Shown in pieces: positions 7,792 to 16,458 of a stretch of DNA of 64,000 bases. Under the pieces are notes generated by a model. It did not search any database and was not told the origin of the DNA. It was given only the letters and a program-made list of their open reading frames with translations. Origin of the DNA: Thermoplasmatota archaeon. Lineage in GTDB: Archaea > Thermoplasmatota > E2 > DHVEG-1 > B18-G2. The translations under genes were made by a program, and so were the position numbers. Every line of letters starts with the position of its first letter. Positions within the stretch are counted from its first letter, which is position 1. Location of the stretch: NCBI GenBank assembly GCA_029259115.1, contig JAPDJO010000029.1, positions 1 to 64,000 on the forward strand. Reading direction: 5' to 3'.

Positions 7792-8526
7792 ATGAGGAAA
7801 ACATACATCTTTCTATTTTTAGGGCTGATGATACCAATAATAATTCTATCGAATGTAAGCATATCTGTTTCATCTACAGATGGTCACCATATCACAGAAA
7901 TTGAAAGACCTGCCGAGGGAAAAATTTACTTCAACGATAAGGAGTTGTTCTTTACAAGTGTGGGAAATAAAACTATAGTTATTGGGCCTATAACTGTTAT
8001 TGTAAGAGGATTTTTTTCAAAAATGATAAGAAAGGTTGAGATAAAGATAGACAATAACACGATACACAGCGGAAGTTTCGGTCCTGTAGCATGTAGGATA
8101 AACAAAAAGCTAATGGGTATGCATGAGCTCAAGATTGTTGTGCATTTTAGATCACCCAAGATAGATCCTTTCATTTTGACTAGAAAAATATTCTTCTTCA
8201 ATCCTGTTCCGCAGTTGTTCGATATCAAGGGTACAATAGTAGGCGTTGTATTTGAAGGAAATAGCAGTTCCTACGATGCTAGATTAGGAGGAATTAATGT
8301 AACCATCATACCAGTGAATCGCGATACTTCGGGAAATAATACTCCAGTAACCGTAACAACAGGGTATATGCTTCTCAACAGAGGAAAATTCAGAGTAAGG
8401 GTTAAACCGGGACCGTATTACATACATATAAGAGAGGTTGGCTACAAACCATGGGAAGAAATGGTTATTGTGCGTGCAGGAGCAAAAACAAGAGTGAAGA
8501 TACATCTGGAAAGCCTAGCCTCTTAA
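7792..8526 (+). CDS. Secreted protein with a carboxypeptidase-regulatory-like domain
   Basis: The protein has 244 residues. An N-terminal signal sequence (lysine, then IFLFLGLMIPIIILSNVSISVSS) is followed by two beta-rich parts. Residues about 40-140 contain Ig-like strands. Residues about 146-240 look like a carboxypeptidase regulatory-like domain: KGTIVGVVFEG, GINVTIIPV, YMLLNRGKFRVRVKPGPYYIHIREVGYK, then a strand ending in a Leu-Glu. This is a common extracellular adhesion or scaffold module. No catalytic motif is visible and no specific function can be assigned. A TATA box (TTATATAA, about 7752) lies upstream. Confidence 0.75.
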   Translation: MRKTYIFLFLGLMIPIIILSNVSISVSSTDGHHITEIERPAEGKIYFNDKELFFTSVGNKTIVIGPITVIVRGFFSKMIRKVEIKIDNNTIHSGSFGPVACRINKKLMGMHELKIVVHFRSPKIDPFILTRKIFFFNPVPQLFDIKGTIVGVVFEGNSSSYDARLGGINVTIIPVNRDTSGNNTPVTVTTGYMLLNRGKFRVRVKPGPYYIHIREVGYKPWEEMVIVRAGAKTRVKIHLESLAS

Positions 8527-8568
8527 CTCAAAAAATTCATATATCTTTTCCTGTATTTTTCACTGATA

Positions 8569-9048
8569 ATGAAGATACTAGTGGTTTATTATTCGAGAAC
8601 AGGAAATACGGAGATGCTTGCAAGGGCTATCGCTGAAGGCGTAAAGGCAGAAGGAATCGAATGTGTATTGAAAAGAGCAAGCGATGTTAAAAGAGAGGAC
8701 TTTCTTGAGGCAGATGGAATAATAGCTGGATCACCTGTATACTTTGGAAGCATGGCATCTGAACTTAAGAAGGTCTTTGATGAATTTGTCGATATAAGGG
8801 AGGAAATGGAAGGTAAAATAGGTGCAGCATTTGCAACATCTGGGGATAAATCCGGTGGAAAGGAAACAACATTGCTTTCTATAATACAAGCTATGCTAAT
8901 ATATGGGATGATAATTGTTGGCGATCCCATGGATGCCACAGGACACTACGGTGTATCATGTACAGGTAGACCATCATCTAGAGATCTTGAGAATGCAAGG
9001 AAGTTGGGTAAAAGAGTAGCAAATCTAGTCAAGAGGCTGAGAGCTTGA
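8569..9048 (+). CDS. Flavodoxin-family protein (WrbA/NADPH:quinone reductase-like)
   Basis: This 159-residue single-domain flavodoxin has the FMN phosphate-binding loop SRTGNT at residues 9-14, the GSPVYFGSMASELK segment near 62-75 that contacts the isoalloxazine, and the ATSGDKSGGKETTL loop typical of the WrbA-like branch. It is likely an FMN electron carrier or quinone reductase in the cytoplasm. It is coupled to the next flavodoxin gene, which starts inside its stop codon. Confidence 0.9.
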   Translation: MKILVVYYSRTGNTEMLARAIAEGVKAEGIECVLKRASDVKREDFLEADGIIAGSPVYFGSMASELKKVFDEFVDIREEMEGKIGAAFATSGDKSGGKETTLLSIIQAMLIYGMIIVGDPMDATGHYGVSCTGRPSSRDLENARKLGKRVANLVKRLRA

Positions 9049-9503
9049 GCAAAAAGATACTCATTGTTTATGAAAGTGTTCATAACAGAAATACGGAAAA
9101 GATAGCAAATATCCTTGGAGAGTTTTTAGACGGTGATATCTTCAGAGTTAGAGAGATAGATCATAGTATACTCCTAGATTACGACGTGATAGGATTTGGT
9201 TCAGGGATCTATTTCGGAAAACACCATAAATCACTTTTTGAGCTTCTAGAAGAGATAGACAGGTTGGAGAAGAAAGCCTTCATTTTCTCAACGAGATCTA
9301 TAACACCTCAGTCTGTAGCTCACAAAAACCTAAAGAGAGAATTAATGGAGAGAGGAGCGGATATATTAGGAGAACTCTCGTGTAAAGGGGAAAATAGAGT
9401 AGGACCCTTCAAACTTCTAGGCGGAATATGTAAAGGCAGACCAGATGAGAGAGATGTAGAAAAAACCAAGATGTTTGCAAGGAGATTGATAGAAAGATTA
9501 TAG
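9045..9503 (+). CDS. Flavodoxin-like protein
   Basis: The start is TTG 9045, which overlaps the TGA of the preceding flavodoxin gene. The 152-residue protein begins KKILIVYESVHNRNTEKIA, a flavodoxin phosphate loop variant, and has GFGSGIYFGKHHKSLFELL and a STRSITP loop. It belongs to the group of flavodoxin-domain proteins also seen in protoporphyrinogen oxidase HemG, but substrate specificity cannot be inferred. The two flavodoxins form a two-gene operon. Its stop abuts the stop of the opposite-strand gene. Confidence 0.86.
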   Translation: MSKKILIVYESVHNRNTEKIANILGEFLDGDIFRVREIDHSILLDYDVIGFGSGIYFGKHHKSLFELLEEIDRLEKKAFIFSTRSITPQSVAHKNLKRELMERGADILGELSCKGENRVGPFKLLGGICKGRPDERDVEKTKMFARRLIERL

Positions 9504-10004
9504 CTATTTCTTTACCTTAACTTCCTCTATTTTGTAATCGCCAGCTTCTATCTTTGGTTTTTTCTTGATGAAAAAGTATACCTTTGGGATACTTCCCACC
9601 AAGATTATTGCTACAAAAAGTGAAATCAGGGTTATTAACTTCTCTTTACTCATTTGGTGTCCAACTATCTCGGTGAATACAAAGTAGAAGAGTAAAACAA
9701 ACATTGCCAAGACAATTGAGCCATGAATATTTGCTATCACAAGCGTTCTAAACTCTTCTTCGTGCAGCCTTTCCAGCCAAGAGTATGCTAATGATCCTTT
9801 TCTGGTCAACAAAATCGAGATCAAAATAGCAATAGCCCATATCGTTACTATTATCCATCCAAGGTTATACAACATTTTCTGGATATTGATCTCCTCTCCT
9901 GCCTTACTTGCAAATATGAAATAGAAGATGAGGGATATCATTGAGATATCGATTAGTGCAAATATGTTCATTATTATCAGTATCTTGGTTCCTGTCCTTA
10001 CCAC
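9504..10004 (-). CDS. Four-helix membrane protein of unknown function
   Basis: This 166-residue protein has about four hydrophobic helices (ILIIMNIFALIDISMISLIFYFIF, LGWIIVTIWAIAILISILL, ANIHGSIVLAMFVLLFYFVF, LITLISLFVAIILVGSIPKVYFFI) and a Lys/Glu-rich cytoplasmic tail. I do not recognise a family. It lies 11 nt downstream of the AIM24-like gene on the same strand, so the two are probably co-transcribed. Confidence 0.7.
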   Translation of the reverse strand: MVRTGTKILIIMNIFALIDISMISLIFYFIFASKAGEEINIQKMLYNLGWIIVTIWAIAILISILLTRKGSLAYSWLERLHEEEFRTLVIANIHGSIVLAMFVLLFYFVFTEIVGHQMSKEKLITLISLFVAIILVGSIPKVYFFIKKKPKIEAGDYKIEEVKVKK

Positions 10005-10015
10005 TTTTTTTTCAC

Positions 10016-10729
10016 CTATATCTTTATTGTTATTCCTCCTCTGCTGCCAGAGGTTTGTCTTGGTAAGAATGGCGCCAGCGCTGATGCCAGATTTGCCAAA
10101 CTCATAGATTGCAGGATAACCTTCCCCGGACCTTTTAATGTTGTTAAGAATATCCCTTCTCCGCCAAAGAACATGGTCTTTATTCCTTTTACTCTCTCTA
10201 TGTCAAAAGTAACTGTGGAGTCCCAGCCAACAACACTACCTGTATCAACCTTCAGAATCTGATCTTCTTTGAGATCAAACTCAACAAAATCTCCACAAGC
10301 ATGTATAAAAGCCAGACCTTCTCCGTAAAGTCTCTCGAGTATGAATCCTTCTCCTCCGAAGAAGGCAGCTCCCAATCTTCTTTGGAACGCAATATCTATG
10401 TTCACAGAATCTTGAGCACATAGGAAAGCATCTTTTTGAGCTATAAACTCTTTATCTGGAGAGATCTCTATAGGTTTTATTGTTCCAGGTGCATTTCCAG
10501 CGAAAGCTACCAGTCCAGTTCCTCCCACAGATGAGAATTCTGTCATAAAGAAAGTCTCTCCAACCGCTTTCCTTTTCAATGCTTCTAGAAATCCTCCCCT
10601 AGCCTTTGCTTCCATGTTTATGTTTCCGCTCATATAGACCATTGATCCTGCTTCTCCATACACCTTCTCGCCAGGCTCCAACTCTATGGTAACAATCTGC
10701 AGATTATCTCCCGTTATTTTGTATTTCAT
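10016..10729 (-). CDS. AIM24/TIGR00266-family protein
   Basis: This 237-residue protein is rich in beta strands and glycines. It has the family signatures: MKYKITGDNLQIVTIELEPGE, YGEAGSMVYMSGNI, TEFSSVGGTGLVAFAG, GGEGFILERLYGEGLAF and a second GGEGIFLTTL repeat. Homologs are widespread in bacteria and archaea; mitochondrial AIM24 shares the fold. The biochemical role is unknown. I choose ATG 10729 because GGTGAT lies just upstream; a GTG four codons earlier is less likely. Confidence 0.9.
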   Translation of the reverse strand: MKYKITGDNLQIVTIELEPGEKVYGEAGSMVYMSGNINMEAKARGGFLEALKRKAVGETFFMTEFSSVGGTGLVAFAGNAPGTIKPIEISPDKEFIAQKDAFLCAQDSVNIDIAFQRRLGAAFFGGEGFILERLYGEGLAFIHACGDFVEFDLKEDQILKVDTGSVVGWDSTVTFDIERVKGIKTMFFGGEGIFLTTLKGPGKVILQSMSLANLASALAPFLPRQTSGSRGGITIKI

Positions 10730-10807
10730 CCTATCACCCACATGGAAAAATCTTCTAGATTTTTTAAGTTTTTCACAGTTAGAAATATAAAATCTGTTTT
10801 ATAATTA

Positions 10808-10838
10808 GGTAACAATTGTACAGAAAGATGTTTAAAAG
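10808..10838 (+). promoter_or_regulatory. Promoter element GGTAACAATTGTACA plus TATA box
   Basis: GGTAACAATTGTACA (10808-10822) is followed after 8 nt by TTTAAAAG (10831-10838), and the ATG of a 48-codon gene lies 22 nt further on. The same element and spacing precede the small genes at 52.14 kb (GATAACATTTGTACA) and 58.77 kb (GATAACACTTGTACA). The site is nearly palindromic (GTAACAATTGTAC). The position just upstream of the TATA/BRE suggests an activator or repressor site. Confidence 0.6.
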
Positions 10839-10859
10839 AACTAAACAAAAGGTAAACTG

Positions 10860-11006
10860 ATGAAAGTCATCGGTCTCATAACTAGTATGAAAGAAGCAAA
10901 AGAGCTTGAGTATATAGCAAAGGTTAGAATCGTAGTGAATAGAATCCATCTTCTTGCCATGATTGGAAAAGCAAGGAGCGAGAGGAGGAAAGGATTTAGT
11001 TTGTAG
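10860..11006 (+). CDS. Small protein (48 residues), family with the 52.04-kb small gene
   Basis: ATG 10860 to TAG 11004-11006 encodes 48 residues beginning MKVIGLITSMKEAKELEYIA. It aligns without gaps to the 34-residue protein at 52.04 kb with 13 identities in 34 positions: G5, L6, A13, K14, E15, E17, A20, K21, V25, R28 and others. It has a basic C-terminal tail (KARSERRKG). The beta-alpha start faintly resembles the N-terminus of CutA-like proteins, but the protein is far too short to be one. A conserved promoter lies upstream, and AGGT lies 6 nt before the ATG. Function unknown. The paralogy and the shared promoter make this a real gene in my judgement. Confidence 0.7.
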   Translation: MKVIGLITSMKEAKELEYIAKVRIVVNRIHLLAMIGKARSERRKGFSL

Positions 11007-11067
11007 TCTTTAAAATGTTCAATCATTTATCGAAGATTTAAAAATGCTTATTCCTTTAACCTCAACC

Positions 11068-11940
11068 ATGACTGTACTTATAGTATCTTCGACGGAAGAT
11101 CCAGCTAGTACAAACATCAAGAAGTTTCTCCTTGAGATTGGTGATTGGAACAAATTTGGTGAGATCTTCTCTCATCCGGTATATCTAGATGAAAACATAG
11201 ACTCTATAATTGTAACTATAGATGACCGTCACATAAGGCATGAAAACATCGATAAAGAAGTTATCGAGGAACTGAATATAAGCGTAGATCTGCTAATTGT
11301 TGTGTCCAGACATAGGAGTAAAACCGGAGAACCTACTCTAACAACTCATCCTCTTGGTAACTTCGGAGAGGCAAAATTTGGTGGAAGAGATAGAACTTTT
11401 GTTAAGTCATCTCCAAAGCTGATGACAGAACTGCTTAGATTATTGAAAAAACATGCGAGGTTAGATAATCTATATCATCAAGTAAGCTTTGAGGTTACAC
11501 ATCATGGTCCTTTTGTAGAGGTTCCTGCTCTCTTTGTAGAGGTTGGAAGTACAGAAGAGGAGTGGAGAAATGAAAAACCCGCAAGGAGCGTAGCCAAGGC
11601 AGTGTATGAACTTCTTTCCAATTATAGATCTGAAAGTGATCTTTCTGAGGAGATACCTGTGCTGATTGGAATAGGCGGCGGGCACTATGCTCCGAGATTT
11701 ACGGATCTAGCTTTTGAAAAGAAGGTGGCTTTTGGGCACATGATACCTAGTTATCAAATAGAGGCTGGATTGGTCGACGAAGAGATAATCAAAAAGTGTA
11801 TAGAGGCAACACCAGGATTCAGCGGAGTATATATACATAGAAAAGCTCTGAAAAAATCTGAGGTTAGAGAGTTTGAGAGGATGTTTGAAGATATGCAAAT
11901 AAGGGTTTTCAGATCTGCTGATCTATCTCCTTTATCTTAG
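11068..11940 (+). CDS. dtdA: D-aminoacyl-tRNA deacylase (archaeal DtdA)
   Basis: This 290-residue protein carries the archaeal/plant DtdA (GEK1-like) signatures: LIVVSRHRSKTGEPTLTTHP, LGNFGEAKFGGRDR, FEVTHHGPF near residue 150, VEVGSTEEEW and GIGGGHYAPRFTD. The enzyme hydrolyses D-amino acids from mischarged tRNAs. I choose ATG 11068 (MTVLIVSSTEDPAS) over 11044, because a TATA box (TTTAAAAA, about 11036-11043) predicts a transcript start near 11066 and homologs begin at this point. The 3' end overlaps the opposite-strand repair gene by 32 nt. Confidence 0.94.
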   Translation: MTVLIVSSTEDPASTNIKKFLLEIGDWNKFGEIFSHPVYLDENIDSIIVTIDDRHIRHENIDKEVIEELNISVDLLIVVSRHRSKTGEPTLTTHPLGNFGEAKFGGRDRTFVKSSPKLMTELLRLLKKHARLDNLYHQVSFEVTHHGPFVEVPALFVEVGSTEEEWRNEKPARSVAKAVYELLSNYRSESDLSEEIPVLIGIGGGHYAPRFTDLAFEKKVAFGHMIPSYQIEAGLVDEEIIKKCIEATPGFSGVYIHRKALKKSEVREFERMFEDMQIRVFRSADLSPLS

Positions 11941-12847
11941 ATTTTGCTAATATGTGAGCTTGTCTTAAAGGTTCAGGTATTCTGTATTTCAAAAATCTTT
12001 TGACTATATCTATCGATGTTTCCATAGAAACTCTGTGTCCTGGAGAGATGAATATCGGTCTTTTTGATGAGTATAAAACATACCCTATCTTATCTCCCTT
12101 ATCAAAGATGTATCTACCTTCAATTTCACCATGAAGCAGATTTTTTGCAACGCCAATCGTTGGGATATCTAGAACTATCCCTAGATGGGATGCTATCCCT
12201 ATCCTGTAAGGATGAAGTATTCCGTTACCATCTACTAGAAATATTGAAGGTCTTTCTTTCACCCGGTTTATGAGTTTCTCAAACAATGGCAACTCTCTAT
12301 ATGCTAAATACGTTGGAACATACGGAAATTTTATTTCATCTGTGATCCAAACTCTATCCATAACATTTCCTAGTCTATCCATAATCACACAAGCCGCACA
12401 TGCCAATCTTCTCTTCCTACTCGAGTAAGCGACATCCAATCCCCCTATCGTCTCTATATCATCAAAGTCATCTTCTATCCTGACTTTCTTACTCAACTCC
12501 AACTGTTCCTTCCTGAGTCTCTTTAAAGGATATTCGCTGACAAAATTATCAAAAAATACCTCATCAAAGTTGACTATCTTACCATCAATGACTTTTATTC
12601 CATCCTTTTCTAACCTTCTTATCTTTTCTTCAATTCCTAAACCAAATCCACCTAAAGTTCCATCTGAATTTACTACTTTATAGCATGGAGTGAAATCAGG
12701 ATTAGGGTTTTGATTCAAAGCAAAACCAACAGCTCTCGAAGCTCTTATGTCTCCAAGAGCTTTAGCTATAGCTCCATAAGTAGATACTTTACCCCTAGGT
12801 ATCTGTCTAGTTAATCTATAAACTTCTTCGAACAGATCTATCTCCAC
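11909..12847 (-). CDS. O6-alkylguanine-DNA alkyltransferase / endonuclease V fusion
   Basis: The protein has 312 residues in two domains. Residues about 1-90 are an alkyltransferase domain with the helix-turn-helix (RGKVSTYGAIAKALG), the arginine finger region (SRAVGFALNQNPN) and the acceptor cysteine in PCYKV; the cysteine is present, so this is not a cysteine-less ATL protein. Residues about 105-312 are endonuclease V: GGLDVAYS with a catalytic Asp, FLVDGNGILHPYRIGIASHLG and GVAKNLLHG. It would repair O6-alkylguanine and deaminated bases such as hypoxanthine. A fusion of this type has been characterised in Ferroplasma acidarmanus, so it hints at Thermoplasmata affinity or transfer. The N-terminal roof domain of long alkyltransferases is absent. 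Confidence 0.93.
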   Translation of the reverse strand: MEIDLFEEVYRLTRQIPRGKVSTYGAIAKALGDIRASRAVGFALNQNPNPDFTPCYKVVNSDGTLGGFGLGIEEKIRRLEKDGIKVIDGKIVNFDEVFFDNFVSEYPLKRLRKEQLELSKKVRIEDDFDDIETIGGLDVAYSSRKRRLACAACVIMDRLGNVMDRVWITDEIKFPYVPTYLAYRELPLFEKLINRVKERPSIFLVDGNGILHPYRIGIASHLGIVLDIPTIGVAKNLLHGEIEGRYIFDKGDKIGYVLYSSKRPIFISPGHRVSMETSIDIVKRFLKYRIPEPLRQAHILAKSKIKEIDQQI

Positions 12848-12981
12848 AGATATGGATATTTTCGTTCGTGTTTAAAATTGTTAACCTGCAAGCCCAAACT
12901 TTTATAAATCAAAATATTACTAAATTGACATTATTAAATTAAAATATCTTGTTTGAAAGAAAAGACAAGGGGTGAAAGCGA

Positions 12982-14136
12982 ATGAGGAAAATAAAAATCT
13001 ATGTGACTTTAGCTATCTTGTTTATGTTAGTCCTCATGCCAGTACCTTCAACAGCAGATGTAAATATAGAGGGACGATCCAAAAAAGCATATACCTGTGA
13101 TACCGTGGACGGGGATTATGAATATAAAATAGCAAAGATGACTATAAGTCCAGGTGATTTTCCTTGGTATAAGCCAAAGCTCTCCATTAAGTGGTATATT
13201 GAGTCTGGAGAAAGATTCGTTGCTCCCCATTCCCCAAAAAAGATCAAATTCATTGTAGAATGGAAAATAGCTAATGACGCTGCCCCATGGCCAGATGAAG
13301 TATGGAAATTTTCCTTTAAACTGGTTTGCAGAGATAAATCGATCTATCACCTTATCAATTATGTAATAGGAACTGATAAATATGAAAGACATGACAGAAT
13401 CGGAGTTGAGGACGGTGGAAGTGGCAAATTAGAAATAGCGTTTTGTCCAAGAGACAAGGTCCCCTGGATCTTTGATTATGGTAACCAAACTTCGGCTATG
13501 GTATATGCAGTTCTCTCTATGAAGTACGAGAGAGGAGGAAAGAAATGGACAAAAGATAGTGATGCTGTTGGTATGGAGATATATTTGGAGAATGCTCCTC
13601 CATCTAAACCTATACTCTCTGGACCACGCACATTAGAGCCAGATGAAGTTGGCGTATTCAAAGCTTACTCAACAGACCCAGAGGGAGACACCATCCAGTA
13701 TCAATTTAAGTTTGGTGATCATGTCACTAAATGGAGTGGACCACGAGCATCTGGAGAAGAAATTGTCATGACTTACTCTTGGGATTCATATTATAAGGGT
13801 AAAACTATTAGTGTGAAAGTTAGAGCGAGAGATACTTATACACCCTGTAAAGTAACGGAGTGGACCGAGATAAAGGTTAAAATTACGAAAAACAAGGATA
13901 TACAAGTGTCCCAAAGGACTTCACGAATGAGGCAAGCGAACAAACCTATCATTCCAATGAGATCGTTTCACCCTTCTGAAAATTTATTGATACATGCTAT
14001 ACTGAAACATTTCCATAGATCGATGATGACAAAAGATGTTATCATCTCACACCTTCCACCATTCACTGATTACAATCAGGAATCTTCAGGAGGTTATAAA
14101 AGGGCGAATTATCATGAAAAATCTTCGTTAGGTTGA
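12982..14136 (+). CDS. Secreted protein with an Ig/PKD-like domain
   Basis: The start ATG has GGGGTGA 6-7 nt upstream. The 384-residue product has a signal peptide (residues about 1-26, ending near PSTADVN), a large beta-rich ectodomain, and at about residues 205-310 a PKD or Ig-like module (PSKPILSGPRTLEPDEVG, STDPEGDTIQYQFKFGD, GKTISVKVRARD). The tail contains the motif PMRSFHP followed by an amphipathic helix; the next gene has MRTFHP at the equivalent place. The two genes form a tandem pair of related exported proteins. No enzymatic motif is seen. Confidence 0.72.
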   Translation: MRKIKIYVTLAILFMLVLMPVPSTADVNIEGRSKKAYTCDTVDGDYEYKIAKMTISPGDFPWYKPKLSIKWYIESGERFVAPHSPKKIKFIVEWKIANDAAPWPDEVWKFSFKLVCRDKSIYHLINYVIGTDKYERHDRIGVEDGGSGKLEIAFCPRDKVPWIFDYGNQTSAMVYAVLSMKYERGGKKWTKDSDAVGMEIYLENAPPSKPILSGPRTLEPDEVGVFKAYSTDPEGDTIQYQFKFGDHVTKWSGPRASGEEIVMTYSWDSYYKGKTISVKVRARDTYTPCKVTEWTEIKVKITKNKDIQVSQRTSRMRQANKPIIPMRSFHPSENLLIHAILKHFHRSMMTKDVIISHLPPFTDYNQESSGGYKRANYHEKSSLG

Positions 14137-14371
14137 GTTTTTCTGCTCCGAATATGCATGGACCAATTAACGGAATAGCATAAAATATCTATTAGATGGG
14201 GCTCTGCTATCAAATCATCTCCCTATATTTTAGGAAATCGCTGATAATACTTCAACAGAAGTGTTTCGCTGGTATCAATCATCAATAGTTTCTTGTAAAT
14301 ACAACATAAAAATATAAAAATGGAAAAATTTATAATAAACTACATCTTTTAGGAAAGAAAGGTGATACACA

Positions 14372-15457
14372 ATGAAAAAATTCCTGCCACTCTTCGTAAT
14401 CATAATCGCTGGTGCGGTCTTATTTTCTCCTGGGTTAGAAGCTTTCGGGAAACATAGCACTATTCAAAAGTGGAAAGAGATAAAACTTTCTGATGATCCA
14501 CTTGTTGGGGAGATGTGGTATGGTGGGCAGGGACAGGTCAAGATTACTCCATACTATGACATTATTGAGATACCTTTAATTAAGGGGCAGGAAGTAGAAA
14601 AAACTTTCAGCGTTTACTGTGATTTTGATGATCCTCCTTCAATCTATCCAGAGAGTTGCACTTTTAAGCTTATACACATAAACTCTCAGGGGGAGAAAAA
14701 AGAGGTGTCTAAATACTGCAAAGATCGATGGGGAAAAGATGATAACACCAAGTACGATGGATATCTGTATATAACGTGCAAGTTCAAGCTGACGGGACTC
14801 CAACCCCAAATCGAAACATTGCGATTAGAAGTTGTCGATCATGCTCCAGCTGTTGACGATGTGTATTATAGAGATATTGTTCTCAAGATCTATGAAGTAA
14901 AATTAAATCCAGACATAGAAATAGTGAAGCCAAAAAGAGGACACAAATATGTAAATGACAGGGATACAGGTCCCTCGCAAGATGGAAATACCTATGTCGT
15001 GGGCCCTTTGACTATCAAGGCAGAAGTACCGACATCCTGGGTCGCCCCAATAGAGAATGTCAACGGTGAAGTTTGGGTTGAATTCTTTGTCAATGGTAGG
15101 AGAATAGGCACAGACTACGATTATGTTCTCCAAGGCGATAAATGCCTATACAGTTATAGATGGTCTGGTCCGGACAAAATTACAGGATTCACATTAAAAG
15201 TTGTAGCGTACGATAGTTTCGGCAATGCAGCATCAGATAGTATATACGTATATGGTTCAAAGGGTAGGAATCTCATAAATAGCAATACCATGAGGACGTT
15301 TCACCCCCAGATTGTAAGAAATATGTTAAAGACTTTGCTCTTCCTAAAAGGTACTGATCACGATCTCCCAAAACTAACAAAAGATATGTTTCTAATCGGA
15401 TATGTGAACAGAGGAAATCCGTCAACGACTTTTTCTTCAGATATTCTCCTCCAGTGA
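14372..15457 (+). CDS. Secreted protein with Ig-like domains, partner of the preceding gene
   Basis: The ATG has GGTGAT 7 nt upstream. The 361-residue protein has a signal peptide (KKFLPLFVIIIAGAVLFSPGLEAFG), beta-rich ectodomains, a long loop with KRGHKYVNDRDTGPSQDG, and an Ig-like strand pattern near residues 215-300 (EVWVEFFVNGRRIGTDYDY, YSYRWSGPDKITGFTLKVVAYDSFGN). The C-terminus carries MRTFHP plus a hydrophobic helix, as in the upstream gene. The intergenic region (14137-14371) holds only an AT-rich promoter (AAATTTATAATAAAC near 14330). Function unknown; extracellular. Confidence 0.72.
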   Translation: MKKFLPLFVIIIAGAVLFSPGLEAFGKHSTIQKWKEIKLSDDPLVGEMWYGGQGQVKITPYYDIIEIPLIKGQEVEKTFSVYCDFDDPPSIYPESCTFKLIHINSQGEKKEVSKYCKDRWGKDDNTKYDGYLYITCKFKLTGLQPQIETLRLEVVDHAPAVDDVYYRDIVLKIYEVKLNPDIEIVKPKRGHKYVNDRDTGPSQDGNTYVVGPLTIKAEVPTSWVAPIENVNGEVWVEFFVNGRRIGTDYDYVLQGDKCLYSYRWSGPDKITGFTLKVVAYDSFGNAASDSIYVYGSKGRNLINSNTMRTFHPQIVRNMLKTLLFLKGTDHDLPKLTKDMFLIGYVNRGNPSTTFSSDILLQ

Positions 15458-15684
15458 TCTCCGCCTTTCCAAGAACTGCTTTATTGGGATCATAGAAACA
15501 TATCAAGGGTCTTTACTGTAATTAAATTTTCAAGTTATTGATCACACGATCATGGTCTAATAATATCTCTTGTAAGCAGGACTCAGATGTATTTCCCTAA
15601 TAAATATGACTGAGTTGATCGGTCTGGAAAAGTAAGTCGATACCAGCGGATAATTTAATAGCCTCTTTCTTATTCAAAAACTTG

Positions 15685-16458
15685 ATGGATTTCATCAAAT
15701 TTTTAGGTACTGCAGGTGCAAGATTCGTGATGATAAAGCAACTCAGATCATCTGGAGGTATTTGGGTATCTTTAGACGATACAAACATACTAATAGATCC
15801 CGGTCCAGGCTCTCTTATAAGGTGTTTGTCAAGTAAGCCAAGGTTAGATCCAAAAAATCTAGATGGTATAATCCTAACTCATAGACATATCGATCATTCG
15901 AATGATATAAATCTAATGATCGAAGCCATGACTAATGGTGGTTTCAAGAAGAAGGGAAAGGTTTTTGCTCCTAAAGATGCTCTCGAGGATGAACCTGTGA
16001 TATTTAGATATGCGAGGGAACAGGTTGAAGAGATAATAGAGCTGCACGAAGGTAAGGAGTATAGTATCAAAAACATAAGATTTGATACTCCTGTAAAACA
16101 TCTACATGGTGTGGAAACCTACGGGATAAACATATATGGTAAAGGTATCACGATCTCTCTCATATCTGATACAAAATATTTTGATGGATTGGAAAGTTTT
16201 TACAAGGGGGATATATTGATACTAAATGTAATCCGCCTGGAGCCAAGAGATGACATACTTCACCTCTCCCTGAAAGATGCTGAAAAGATCATTTCCAAGA
16301 ATAGACCTAAACTTTCTGTACTTACTCACTTTGGTATGACTATGCTCAAAGCAAAACCTTGGGAAGTAGCAGAGAGTCTATCTAAAAAACTGAATCTCAA
16401 AGTGGTAGCAGCCAATGATGGGATGGTGATTGATATTGAAAAGTATAGAAGCAAGTGA
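15685..16458 (+). CDS. MBL-fold metallohydrolase
   Basis: This 257-residue protein has the metallo-beta-lactamase signature THRHIDH (near residues 65-71), a downstream Asp in LISDTKYF and a C-terminal HFG, giving the expected metal ligands; the fold is the phosphodiesterase-like branch. Substrate unknown. TTG 15682 directly precedes ATG 15685; I take the ATG. Its end overlaps the helicase gene, whose ribosome-binding site lies inside it. The 227-nt gap upstream (15458-15684) shows no gene I can support. Confidence 0.85.
   Translation: MDFIKFLGTAGARFVMIKQLRSSGGIWVSLDDTNILIDPGPGSLIRCLSSKPRLDPKNLDGIILTHRHIDHSNDINLMIEAMTNGGFKKKGKVFAPKDALEDEPVIFRYAREQVEEIIELHEGKEYSIKNIRFDTPVKHLHGVETYGINIYGKGITISLISDTKYFDGLESFYKGDILILNVIRLEPRDDILHLSLKDAEKIISKNRPKLSVLTHFGMTMLKAKPWEVAESLSKKLNLKVVAANDGMVIDIEKYRSK

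Noticed and set aside
15273-15506. 77-codon minus-strand frame at the end of the second secreted gene
   Set aside because: It overlaps a coding region with signal peptide and ribosome-binding site; no supporting start signals.
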